From contig CAJOFP010000072.1 in the NCBI GenBank assembly GCA_905233795.1, positions 1 to 5,188 on the forward strand: a DNA stretch of 5,188 nt. The letters run 5' to 3'. How positions within the stretch are numbered: the first letter of the stretch is position 1; each line of letters opens with the position of its first letter. Below are positions 1-5,188 of this stretch, piece by piece. A program made the position numbers and the translations under genes. The stretch is from an uncultured Oscillibacter sp. Lineage in GTDB: Bacteria; Bacillota; Clostridia; Oscillospirales; Oscillospiraceae. The notes beneath the pieces were generated by a model that saw only the letters and a list, made by a program, of their open reading frames with translations, did not search any database and was not told the origin of the DNA.

Positions 1-1
1 T

Positions 2-352
2 GGACAGCAGCGAAATGCCGTTGAGCGAAAACAGGAACGGGTACGCCAGCACGTCCGGCAACGCGTAGAGCAGGAACGTGAACGACAGAGCCGCCGCGCA
101 GACGGAAACCAGCGCATCACCCGCTTTCCCCAGCCTGCGGCGGAGCAGCGAAAACAGCGCGAACAGCAAAAAGCGGATCGGCTCTGGTTTCAGAACAAAT
201 GGTTTGACTGCCAGTCCAGCCGCCTCAGTGAGAATACGCCGCTCCGACATTGGACGGCGACTTTTATAGAATGTCTGGATCAGGACCCGCCTCCGGGAGA
301 TGACGAGACGGGAGAAAATCATAACGCGGAGGGGGACGCCGATGACGCTTGA
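2..352 (+). CDS. C-terminal part of an unrecognised phage head-tail region protein (5' end outside window)
   Basis: The reading frame is open from the left edge to a TGA at 350-352, giving 116 visible residues with no ATG, GTG or TTG in frame, so any start lies upstream. I do not recognise the family. The first part is very rich in Arg, Gln and Glu and could form a charged helix or coiled coil. A Trp-containing segment follows (WFQNKWFDCQ, then HWTATFIECLDQDPPPG), and the protein ends in a strongly acidic tail (GDDETGENHNAEGDADDA). Its stop overlaps the ATG of the neck gene by 11 nt, as in translationally coupled phage genes, and its GC content at third codon positions (about 63% by hand count over 2-253) resembles the downstream genes. 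From position alone it would be a small head-completion or connector protein (inference). Doubt remains because the antisense of 2-250 reads like a membrane protein, and both cannot be the main gene. Confidence 0.55.
   Translation, partial: GQQRNAVERKQERVRQHVRQRVEQERERQSRRADGNQRITRFPQPAAEQRKQREQQKADRLWFQNKWFDCQSSRLSENTPLRHWTATFIECLDQDPPPGDDETGENHNAEGDADDA
328..335 (+). promoter_or_regulatory. Ribosome binding site that fixes the neck-gene start
   Basis: A GGAGG core (328-332) extended by further G residues lies 9 nt before the ATG at 342. An in-frame ATG at 300 would add 14 residues, but it has no such site and the added residues (MTRREKIITRRG...) do not look like the family's N-terminus. 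The site therefore decides for 342. It lies inside the upstream coding frame, which supports coupled translation. Confidence 0.8.
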
Positions 353-920
353 TATTGTACGGGAGCGTTTATATTCTCTCACCGCGTTATTTTTCGCGGG
401 CGCGAATGTTCTGTGGGCGGAACAGGTCAACACACAGGCGGCGCTGCCGTATGTGACGATAAAAATTGGCGGCGTCCGACGCGGGACGCACAGCGTAAAA
501 TATCCGGCGCTCGGTTCATGCTATCATTGCGAGACCGTAGCGGAATTTAATTTATACACGGCGGGAAAATCAATTCCGGTAAACGGCAAGGCGACCGGTA
601 ATTTTATCAATACGGCGACGGCGGATTTAACGCAGTTCGCCAATTTTATGGAATCCCCCGGAGCGATTGACATTCTTAGCGATCCGCCTATAAGCGTAAT
701 TTTAAAAGGCGAAATCCGGGATTTGTCGTTTCTGGAAAATGACCGGAAGCACAGATACCGGGCAATGGCGGAGTTTGATATTGGCTTTGTCGAGAGGGCT
801 GACGGTCGGTACGGAATCCTTGGCGAGACGGTTCCGAACGCCAGCGGAGGCGGCGTAAATTCTATGGCGTCTGAAATAATTGAAAATATAGAAGAAGCGG
901 AAATTGAGGAAATTATTTGA
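342..920 (+). CDS. Phage neck / tail terminator protein (LIC_12616 family-like)
   Basis: This 192-residue protein probably caps the head-proximal end of the tail and forms part of the neck joining tail to head. The N-terminus (TLDIVRERLYSLTALFF, then NVLWAEQ and ALPYVTIKIGG) matches the usual opening of LIC_12616-type neck proteins: a helix, a Trp-containing turn, then the first strand after a 'LPYVT' motif. The C-terminal half has the typical FMESPGAIDILS, VILKGEIRDLSFLENDRKHR and YRAMAEFDIGF segments. The assignment is from recalled family patterns, not a search. Start 342 is chosen over the in-frame ATG at 300 because a GGAGG site lies 9 nt upstream and the protein then begins at the conserved helix. 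The gene overlaps its predecessor by 11 nt and is followed 15 nt later by the sheath. Two oddities are a CYHC motif (Cys60, Cys63) and an acidic, Ile/Glu-rich C-terminal tail (EIIENIEEAEIEEII). Confidence 0.8.
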   Translation: MTLDIVRERLYSLTALFFAGANVLWAEQVNTQAALPYVTIKIGGVRRGTHSVKYPALGSCYHCETVAEFNLYTAGKSIPVNGKATGNFINTATADLTQFANFMESPGAIDILSDPPISVILKGEIRDLSFLENDRKHRYRAMAEFDIGFVERADGRYGILGETVPNASGGGVNSMASEIIENIEEAEIEEII

Positions 921-922
921 TT

Positions 923-928
923 GGAGGA
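923..928 (+). promoter_or_regulatory. Ribosome binding site that fixes the sheath start
   Basis: GGAGGA lies 7 nt before the ATG at 936. An in-frame TTG at 921 would give five more residues (MEENA), but its codons are themselves the ribosome binding site and nothing SD-like precedes it. The ATG at 936 is therefore the start. Confidence 0.85.
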
Positions 929-935
929 AAACGCT

Positions 936-2063
936 ATGGCGTTAAGAAACAACCCGTTGGACGATATTGTCAAATGCAATGTCGAAATCACGGAACCCGC
1001 GTCGGATGACGCGTCGTTTAACAGTATTTTAATCGTGATTCCGGCTCCAGCCGCCGCCGGAACGCTGTCCACAAGCAAGACGTTTTCCGTGAGTAAAGCT
1101 GACGAGTTGCTGGATTACGGTTACAGCGTCAATGACAGCGCGTATTTCGCGGCGGAAGCGGCGTTCGCGCAAAATCCGGCTCCGGATAAGTTATATTTTT
1201 GCGTCCGTCAGAAAGTGGCGGTCGGAAGCGGAGAGAGCGCGACCACGGAATATGAGGATATAAAAGCGACGCTTGCCCGCGCCAACGGCGAGGCGGGTTT
1301 CTACGGCGTCCATTTGAGCGAGTTCAGAACGCGGACGGATGTGGAGGGCGCCGCCGCGTGGACGGAGGCGAACGAGAAGATTCTGGGCTTTGAGTACGCG
1401 AGTATCAGTTCATGTCCGACGCAAAATTTCTCATATTATCGCACGTTCGGAATCTTTTCCGGTCAGGCGGACGGTTACGGATCGGATGTCAGCGACCAAC
1501 CGAAAGCCAACGAGTTCGCGGCTCTGGCGTGGATGGCGAAATGCTTTGGCTACGATCCCGGCTCCGAGACATGGAATTTAAAAAGTCTCGCGTCCATTGT
1601 TCCGTCCGTACTCAGTTCGGCGGACAAAACCGCGCTGGAAAGAAATAATATCAATAGTTTCCTCCGGTATGCCGGAAGCAATGTCACAATCGGCGGCAAA
1701 ACGCTGGCGGGGGAGGGGATCGACGTGATCCGGTTCCGGGATTGGCTCAAAAACGCGATGCAAGTCAATGTATTTAACGTCTTAAAGACGAATCGAAAAG
1801 TGCCGTATACGGATGAGGGAATCGCCATGATTCAGGGCGCGATGGAGACCACGCTCGCTTCCGGTCAGACGGTCGGCGGTATCGCCGCGACGCAGTATGA
1901 TGAGGACGGTAACGAAATTCCCGGCTTTACTGTCACAGTCCCGCGTTCCGCCGATGTGACGGATGTTCAGCGCAAGTCCCGAAAACTGACCGGCTGTAAA
2001 TATACGGCGCGGCTGGCGGGAGCGATTCATGTCGTTGAGATTGACGGCTATCTGACGTTTTAA
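936..2063 (+). CDS. Contractile tail sheath protein (DUF3383-like)
   Basis: A 375-residue protein that should polymerise around the tail tube and contract at infection. The N-terminal domain shows the usual sheath pattern: a short start, a strand-rich 'VKCNVEITEPA' segment, a hydrophobic strand (SILIVIPAPA), a helix with YFAAEAAFAQNPAPDKLYFC, then a variable middle domain with aromatic and charged stretches. The C-terminal domain, about residues 262-375, has the conserved sheath layout: IDVIRFRDWLK (Asp269, Trp270), a helix, VLKTNRKVPYTDEGIAMIQG, then a paired-strand end finishing in AGAIHVVEIDGYLTF. DUF3383 proteins sit next to DUF3277-type tube genes in many myophage tail modules, as here. 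The length fits the compact sheath class and is much shorter than T4 gp18. The start at 936 is set by the GGAGGA at 923-928. Family assignment is from recalled patterns; the sheath role is strongly supported by the neighbours. Confidence 0.85.
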   Translation: MALRNNPLDDIVKCNVEITEPASDDASFNSILIVIPAPAAAGTLSTSKTFSVSKADELLDYGYSVNDSAYFAAEAAFAQNPAPDKLYFCVRQKVAVGSGESATTEYEDIKATLARANGEAGFYGVHLSEFRTRTDVEGAAAWTEANEKILGFEYASISSCPTQNFSYYRTFGIFSGQADGYGSDVSDQPKANEFAALAWMAKCFGYDPGSETWNLKSLASIVPSVLSSADKTALERNNINSFLRYAGSNVTIGGKTLAGEGIDVIRFRDWLKNAMQVNVFNVLKTNRKVPYTDEGIAMIQGAMETTLASGQTVGGIAATQYDEDGNEIPGFTVTVPRSADVTDVQRKSRKLTGCKYTARLAGAIHVVEIDGYLTF

Positions 2064-2086
2064 TTGAATAAATAATTGAATCATAA

Positions 2087-2094
2087 AAGGAGGG
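2087..2094 (+). promoter_or_regulatory. Strong ribosome binding site of the tube gene
   Basis: AAGGAGGG lies 8 nt before the ATG at 2103, at the end of the only sizeable intergenic gap in the window (2064-2102, 39 nt, AT-rich). It is the closest match to the anti-SD sequence seen here. That suits the tube, which is needed in many copies (inference). Confidence 0.85.
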
Positions 2095-2102
2095 CGTGAG
2101 AT

Positions 2103-2531
2103 ATGGCGTCGCCTGTTCACAGCTATAATCCGAAGAAAGTCACCTGCGCTCTGGGAAATCATATTGTCACCGGTTTCGCGGATGACAGTATGATCTCCGT
2201 CGAGTACAACGGGGACGGAACCAGTCATGTGCAGGGCGCGGACGGCGAAATCGTCCGCAGCATTGACCCGTCCACTGTTTACAGCGTGAAAATTACGCTG
2301 CAACAGACTTCCGAGACCAACGAATTTTTGCAGAGACAGTACGAAGAAGATAAGGCGTATGGCTCCGGAATCTTTAATATCATCATCAAAGACCTGTGGG
2401 GCGGGGATCAGTTCACGGCTCCGAACGCGTGGGTTGTGAAACCGGCTTCTTTTGTACGCGGCAAAACCCAGCAAAACAAAGAATGGGAACTGATGTGCGC
2501 GGACGGCGTGATTTCAGAAACGAGAGGGTAA
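2103..2531 (+). CDS. Tail tube protein (DUF3277-like)
   Basis: A 142-residue protein that should form the inner tube of the contractile tail, stacking as rings around the tape measure inside the sheath. It fits the small DUF3277-type phage tube family in length and in sequence order: YNPKKVTCALGNHIVTGFAD at the N-terminus, a strand pair with DSMISVEYNGDGTSHVQGADGE, a SVKITLQQTSETNEFL segment, and the late IKDLWGGDQFTAPNAWVVKP followed by a charged loop and final strand. The strand-rich, Gly/Asp-turn character is what is expected of a tube fold. The start is set by an AAGGAGGG site 8 nt upstream. The gene is directly downstream of the sheath and 3 nt upstream of the chaperone start, the normal sheath-tube-chaperone order. 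No signal peptide or membrane segment is seen. Assignment is from recalled family patterns and context. Confidence 0.85.
   Translation: MASPVHSYNPKKVTCALGNHIVTGFADDSMISVEYNGDGTSHVQGADGEIVRSIDPSTVYSVKITLQQTSETNEFLQRQYEEDKAYGSGIFNIIIKDLWGGDQFTAPNAWVVKPASFVRGKTQQNKEWELMCADGVISETRG
2522..2528 (+). promoter_or_regulatory. Ribosome binding site of the tail-assembly chaperone
   Basis: GAGAGGG lies 6 nt before the ATG at 2535, inside the last codons of the tube gene. A second in-frame ATG at 2550 has no SD-like sequence at a suitable distance, so 2535 is preferred. Confidence 0.6.
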
Positions 2532-2534
2532 GTC

Positions 2535-3053
2535 ATGGGATTGAAACAGATGGAACCCGTTATTAAAAAGATTGGTAATCATACGTTCGCCATCGTTCCG
2601 TTTCCCGCTTTCAAAGCGGCGAATCTCAGCGGCAGATTGACTTCCGTTTTGGGTCCCGTCGTCGGGGCTTTCGCTCCGTTGATCGGACAGGCGTTTGATG
2701 ATAAATCGAACGGCGAGCGTTCCGGAGACGGTCTGATGAATATAGACGCGTCGGAAGCGGCGAAAGCTCTTTCCGGCTGTTCCGAAATAGACGGCGATAA
2801 ATTAGAATCGCTGATGAGAAATCTTTTATTAGGCGGGCATATTACGGTTCAATATGAAGACGCGGACGGCAAGAAAAAGACGGAGAAACTGGAGTCGGAT
2901 TTGGCGAACGAATTGTTCTGCGGCGAGGTGCAGGATATGTATGTCCTGTGCTTTTATGTCATTCAGCTTAATTTCAACGGTTTTTTCAAGAGACTCGCCG
3001 TCCAATCTGGTCAGGCAAAGTCGGAGGAGAAGACGACGAGACCGATTATCTGA
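2535..3053 (+). CDS. Tail assembly chaperone, unshifted form (lambda gpG analogue)
   Basis: A 172-residue protein expected to act only during assembly, binding the tape measure and tube subunits and absent from the finished virion. It sits between tube and tape measure, where nearly all tailed phages encode this function. The order is: an N-terminal strand segment (IKKIGNHTFAIVPFPAFKA), a hydrophobic stretch (VLGPVVGAFAPLIGQAF), a low-complexity Asp/Gly/Ser linker, a helical part (SEAAKALSGCSEIDGDKLES), and the family-typical end ESDLANELFCGEVQDMYVLCFYVIQLNFNGFFK. The last 21 residues after the slippery site (KRLAVQSGQAKSEEKTTRPII) are charged and less conserved in character, as expected of an unshifted tail. 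Start 2535 is chosen over the ATG at 2550 because of the GAGAGGG upstream. This form should be the major product; the shifted form is listed separately. Confidence 0.8.
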   Translation: MGLKQMEPVIKKIGNHTFAIVPFPAFKAANLSGRLTSVLGPVVGAFAPLIGQAFDDKSNGERSGDGLMNIDASEAAKALSGCSEIDGDKLESLMRNLLLGGHITVQYEDADGKKKTEKLESDLANELFCGEVQDMYVLCFYVIQLNFNGFFKRLAVQSGQAKSEEKTTRPII

Positions 3054-3259
3054 GATTCGGCGCGTTCGATTATTCCCAATTCACGGACTTGGAATTGAGG
3101 CTTTATACGCTGATTAACGCCCAAAAAGCCACAATGTATGAATTTAAAAATATATATACGCTGGATGAGGCTTTAAAGCTGTGGGCGCTGCATCAGATGG
3201 AAACGGATATTGAGCGCGGGAGAGCGAAAGAAACGGAAAAGAAGGTGAATCGGAATTGA
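2535..3259 (+). CDS. Tail assembly chaperone, -1 frameshift fusion (lambda gpGT analogue)
   Basis: Predicted join of 2535-2987 and 2987-3259, giving 241 residues: 151 shared with the unshifted form, then 90 in the -1 frame. The extension has no independent start with an SD and reads as real protein: a short acidic linker (VGGEDDETDYLRFG), then FDYSQFTDLELRLYTLINAQ, MYEFKNIYTLDEALKLWALH and a charged C-terminal helix (ERGRAKETEKKVNRN). In lambda the G-T fusion links the chaperone to the tail tube while G binds the tape measure; the same division of labour is inferred here. The two frames are both open only between 2972 (after a TAA at 2969-2971 in the -1 frame) and 3053, and the only perfect slippery heptamer there is at 2981-2987. 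The stop TGA at 3257-3259 overlaps the tape-measure TTG. An assembly error could mimic this, but the correct heptamer and downstream stem make that unlikely. Confidence 0.8.
2981..2987 (+). promoter_or_regulatory. Slippery heptamer T TTT TTC for -1 frameshifting
   Basis: In the chaperone frame the codons are GGT TTT TTC AAG, so the heptamer fits X XXY YYZ exactly with X and Y both T. After slipping back one base, both tRNAs re-pair on TTT TTT and the next codon is CAA at 2987-2989, in the frame that stays open to 3257. It is placed like the frameshift site of lambda G-T (family knowledge), though lambda uses a different heptamer. Confidence 0.8.
2994..3040 (+). promoter_or_regulatory. Possible stimulatory stem-loop downstream of the slippery site
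   Basis: CTCGCCGTC at 2994-3002 can pair with GACGACGAG at 3032-3040: nine positions, eight Watson-Crick pairs and one C-A mismatch, with a 29-nt loop (3003-3031). The stem begins 6 nt after the heptamer, within the 5-9 nt spacing usual for -1 frameshift stimulators. I found the pairing by eye and computed no folding energy. The large loop could also join a pseudoknot, which I cannot test. Confidence 0.5.
3240..3247 (+). promoter_or_regulatory. Ribosome binding site of the tape-measure gene
   Basis: AGAAGGTG lies 8 nt before the TTG at 3256, inside the last codons of the frameshifted chaperone. It is weaker than the sites of the sheath and tube genes. Together with the TTG start this suggests low or coupled initiation. 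Confidence 0.55.
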
Positions 3260-5188
3260 CGATCAGAGACATAGCGGTGGCGTTTGGCTTCGAGGTGGAT
3301 AAGAACAGCGAATCTCAGGCCAAAAGCAGTATTGAGGGAATCAAGAACTTTGCGACTAAGTTATTGAGCGGTATCGCCGTTGTGTTCTCCGTTCAGAAGT
3401 TATCCGGTTTCGCCAGCGAATGCGTCGCCGCCGCGTCCAATGTTCAGGAAATGCAAAACAAGTTCGACGTGGTGTTTCAGGGCATCAATGAGGAAGTCGA
3501 TGAATGGGCGGAGAATTTCGCCGATTCCGTGGGACGTAATAAGAATACGATTAAAACGTATCTGGCCGACCAGCAAAATCTGTTGGTCGGCTTTGGCATG
3601 ACCCGTGAGGAGGGCGCGAAATTATCTGAAGAGATGACGACGCTCGCGCTGGATTTGGCGTCGTTCGCCAATTTGGATGAGACGATGGCCGTTAATAATA
3701 TGACGAAAGCCGTCATGGGGGAGACGGAAGCGGCGAAAGCGCTGGGCGCGGTATTAAATGACGTTACGCGGGCGGAAACTATGGAGGCGATGGGGCTGTC
3801 GGGCAAATACGACAAGCTCAGTCAGCTCCAAAAAATGCAGGTCAATTACAACGCGATTCTAAGACAATCGCCGGACGCGATTGGCGACTGCATACGCAGT
3901 ATGGATTCTTATGAAGCGGCGCAGAGACGGCAAAACGCGGCTGTTTCGGAATTGAAAGAATCCATCGGCAATCAGCTTATACCCATTTATACCGTGTGGA
4001 CGAACTGGCAGACCGCCGGAATCAAACTCGCCACGAAATTCGCAAAGGCGATTCTCGGCGACACGGAGGAAAATAACAGACTGCTTCACGCGTTTGAGCG
4101 CGTTCACGCGCTGGTGAAAAAATTGCAACCGGCGATGGAACGCCTCGGTCAGTCCATAAAAACCGCTGTTACGCAATCAATGACAGTATGGAAGTCATTC
4201 GCCGGTATCGTTTCCGATGTCGGCGGAAAGGCGTTCAACGGGCTGATTTCCGGCGTAAAAAACGCCGTGGACACGGTAATGAAAATCGCCGAAAAACTTG
4301 GCGGCTTGGAAAACGTCCTGCGAATACTGGGGACCGTGATTACGGCGTTCGTCGCCGTATCGCTCGCGGCTATCGCCAAAGTGAAAATTGTCGCCAAATT
4401 GAAAGCTCTCGCGGAGGCGCTGAAAGCCGTGGACAAAGCGATGATTCTCGCCAAATTAAAAGTTCTCGCAATCATCGCGGTTGTGGCGATTTTATTATTA
4501 ATCATAGAAGATTTTATTCAGTTCATGCGCGGAAACGATTCCATTATCGGGACTATTTTTGACAAGGCGGGCGTTGGAGCCGATAACGCCAGACAAAAAA
4601 TAATAGACGCGTGGAACGCCGTCAAAGAGTTTTTATGGAACGTCTGGGACACGATCCGACAGATGGCCGGTATATTTGTAGAGGCTGTCCGAAGCGCGGT
4701 TGAAAAACACGCCGATCAGATTCGCGGAGTATTTGAAAAAGCGTGGAATATCGTATTACAGATTTTGAAATTAATCTGGAGCGTCATTTCGACGATTGCC
4801 AAAGGGGTTTTCGGCGGACTGTATGATTTGATAGCGGATAAGAACACGTCGATAAAAGATAAAATACTCGCTGTCTGGATGACAATATGCGACGCGCTCG
4901 GTTCCGTTTTGGGCGCGATTATTTCCGTCGTCACGGCGGCGATGAATATCGTGTTGACGGTTATGAGCGTTGTTTTGAATCTCGCGCAATCAGTGTGGGA
5001 TCGCTGGGGCGATACTATTGTCAGCGTCGTTTCCGTCGCGTTCAGCGTAATCGGCGCGGTGATTGAAACCGCGATCAATATTTTTCTTACTATCGTAGAC
5101 GTGGTTGGAAACGCGATAGACGTGTTCGTCGACATCGCGGATGTCGTCGGGAACACGGTATCCGGGGCTTTTTCCTCCGTCGGCGATA
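3256..5188 (+). CDS. Tail tape measure protein, N-terminal part (3' end outside window)
   Basis: The frame is open from TTG 3256 to the right edge, giving 644 visible residues. The tape measure sets tail length, fills the tube lumen and often helps DNA cross the host envelope. The start is the only usable one: frame stop TGA lies at 3211-3213 and no ATG, GTG or other TTG follows before 3256. The N-terminus (TIRDIAVAFGFEVDKNSESQ) is the typical opening of this group. About residues 56-245 match a TP901-type phage tail tape measure core, with NVQEMQNKFDVVF, KNTIKTYLADQQNLLVGFGM, TTLALDLASFANLDE, MGETEAAKALGAVLNDVTRA and QSPDAIGDCIRSMDSY. From about residue 250 the protein is helical. It has hydrophobic stretches near 356-379 and 401-417 separated by a Lys-rich helix, Trp-containing helices near 453-520, and a long hydrophobic Val/Ile-rich stretch from about 536 to the edge. 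Total length, and so tail length, cannot be given. Confidence 0.9.
   Translation, partial: MTIRDIAVAFGFEVDKNSESQAKSSIEGIKNFATKLLSGIAVVFSVQKLSGFASECVAAASNVQEMQNKFDVVFQGINEEVDEWAENFADSVGRNKNTIKTYLADQQNLLVGFGMTREEGAKLSEEMTTLALDLASFANLDETMAVNNMTKAVMGETEAAKALGAVLNDVTRAETMEAMGLSGKYDKLSQLQKMQVNYNAILRQSPDAIGDCIRSMDSYEAAQRRQNAAVSELKESIGNQLIPIYTVWTNWQTAGIKLATKFAKAILGDTEENNRLLHAFERVHALVKKLQPAMERLGQSIKTAVTQSMTVWKSFAGIVSDVGGKAFNGLISGVKNAVDTVMKIAEKLGGLENVLRILGTVITAFVAVSLAAIAKVKIVAKLKALAEALKAVDKAMILAKLKVLAIIAVVAILLLIIEDFIQFMRGNDSIIGTIFDKAGVGADNARQKIIDAWNAVKEFLWNVWDTIRQMAGIFVEAVRSAVEKHADQIRGVFEKAWNIVLQILKLIWSVISTIAKGVFGGLYDLIADKNTSIKDKILAVWMTICDALGSVLGAIISVVTAAMNIVLTVMSVVLNLAQSVWDRWGDTIVSVVSVAFSVIGAVIETAINIFLTIVDVVGNAIDVFVDIADVVGNTVSGAFSSVGD

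Noticed and set aside
78..269. 63-codon plus-strand ORF at the left edge
   Set aside because: It has no SD, is Ser/Arg-rich and low in complexity, and overlaps the longer frame that couples to the neck gene.
300..341. Upstream ATG adding 14 residues to the neck protein
   Set aside because: No ribosome binding site at the right distance, while GGAGG fits the ATG at 342 and the family N-terminus begins there.
524..1078. 184-codon minus-strand ORF across the neck and sheath genes
   Set aside because: It is antisense to two well-supported genes, crosses their junction, and has no SD or recognisable protein pattern; a shadow of codon bias.
1782..2474. 230-codon minus-strand ORF across the sheath and tube genes
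   Set aside because: Antisense to two confident genes and spanning the intergenic gap; its Arg/Ile/Asn-rich content is what reverse reading of these genes gives.
2871..2880. A-rich AAGAAAAAGA stretch as an alternative slippery site
   Set aside because: The in-register heptamer begins with G and so is imperfect, and a -1 shift here would hit the TAA at 2969-2971 before reaching the extension.
3023..3052. GGAGGAG as the ribosome binding site for an independent gene in the -1 frame
   Set aside because: No in-frame ATG, GTG or TTG lies within the normal spacing; the first candidate, a CTG at 3050, is 20 nt away.
2854..3117. 87-codon plus-strand ORF rich in Arg overlapping the chaperone
   Set aside because: It is in the third frame, Arg-rich and low in complexity, has no SD and lacks any pattern; it runs through both supported frames.
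4716..5156. 146-codon minus-strand ORF rich in Thr and Ile, antisense to the tape measure
   Set aside because: Its composition is the reverse reading of Val/Ile/Asn-rich tape-measure codons; it has no SD and no partner gene.

Overview
The window is the tail-morphogenesis stretch of a contractile-tailed (myovirus-type) bacteriophage, prophage or phage-derived particle. Every convincing gene is on the plus strand, packed head to tail in conserved tail-module order: a partial upstream gene, a neck/tail-terminator protein, a sheath, a tube, a tail-assembly chaperone with a frameshifted extension, and the start of a tape-measure gene that runs off the right edge. Having both a sheath-type and a tube-type protein is what points to a contractile tail. 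The DNA looks roughly balanced in GC, with strong GGAGG-type ribosome binding sites, so the host is a bacterium using ordinary SD-led initiation. The protein families occur in prophages of many phyla, and I cannot name the host. No integrase, lysis, DNA-packaging or host gene is visible, so free phage, prophage and tailocin cannot be fully separated; the neck protein mildly favours a phage or prophage.

Layout. Positions 2-352 hold the C-terminal part of an unrecognised Arg/Gln/Glu-rich protein whose stop overlaps the next start by 11 nt. This stretch is ambiguous, because its antisense reads like a membrane protein. Positions 342-920 encode the neck protein, 936-2063 the sheath (DUF3383-like) and 2103-2531 the tube (DUF3277-like). 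Positions 2535-3053 encode the tail-assembly chaperone. A perfect slippery heptamer, T TTT TTC, at 2981-2987 lets some ribosomes move to the -1 frame and read on to 3259, giving a 241-residue G-T type fusion as in phage lambda. A 9-bp stem with one mismatch starts 6 nt after the heptamer. The tape measure begins at a TTG at 3256 inside the stop of the fusion frame (TTGA).

How it works together. The tube polymerises around the tape measure, whose length sets tail length. The chaperone and its frameshifted form coat or recruit the tape measure and tube subunits. The sheath assembles around the tube, and the neck protein caps the tail for joining to the head. Only ribosomes that have frameshifted stop next to the tape-measure start, so frameshift efficiency could also set how much tape measure is made (inference).

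There is no gene-free stretch over 39 nt and no RNA gene, CRISPR array, insertion sequence or terminator that I can support. The window looks like a standard tail module and not a new system; the recoding site and its link to the tape-measure start are its most interesting parts.
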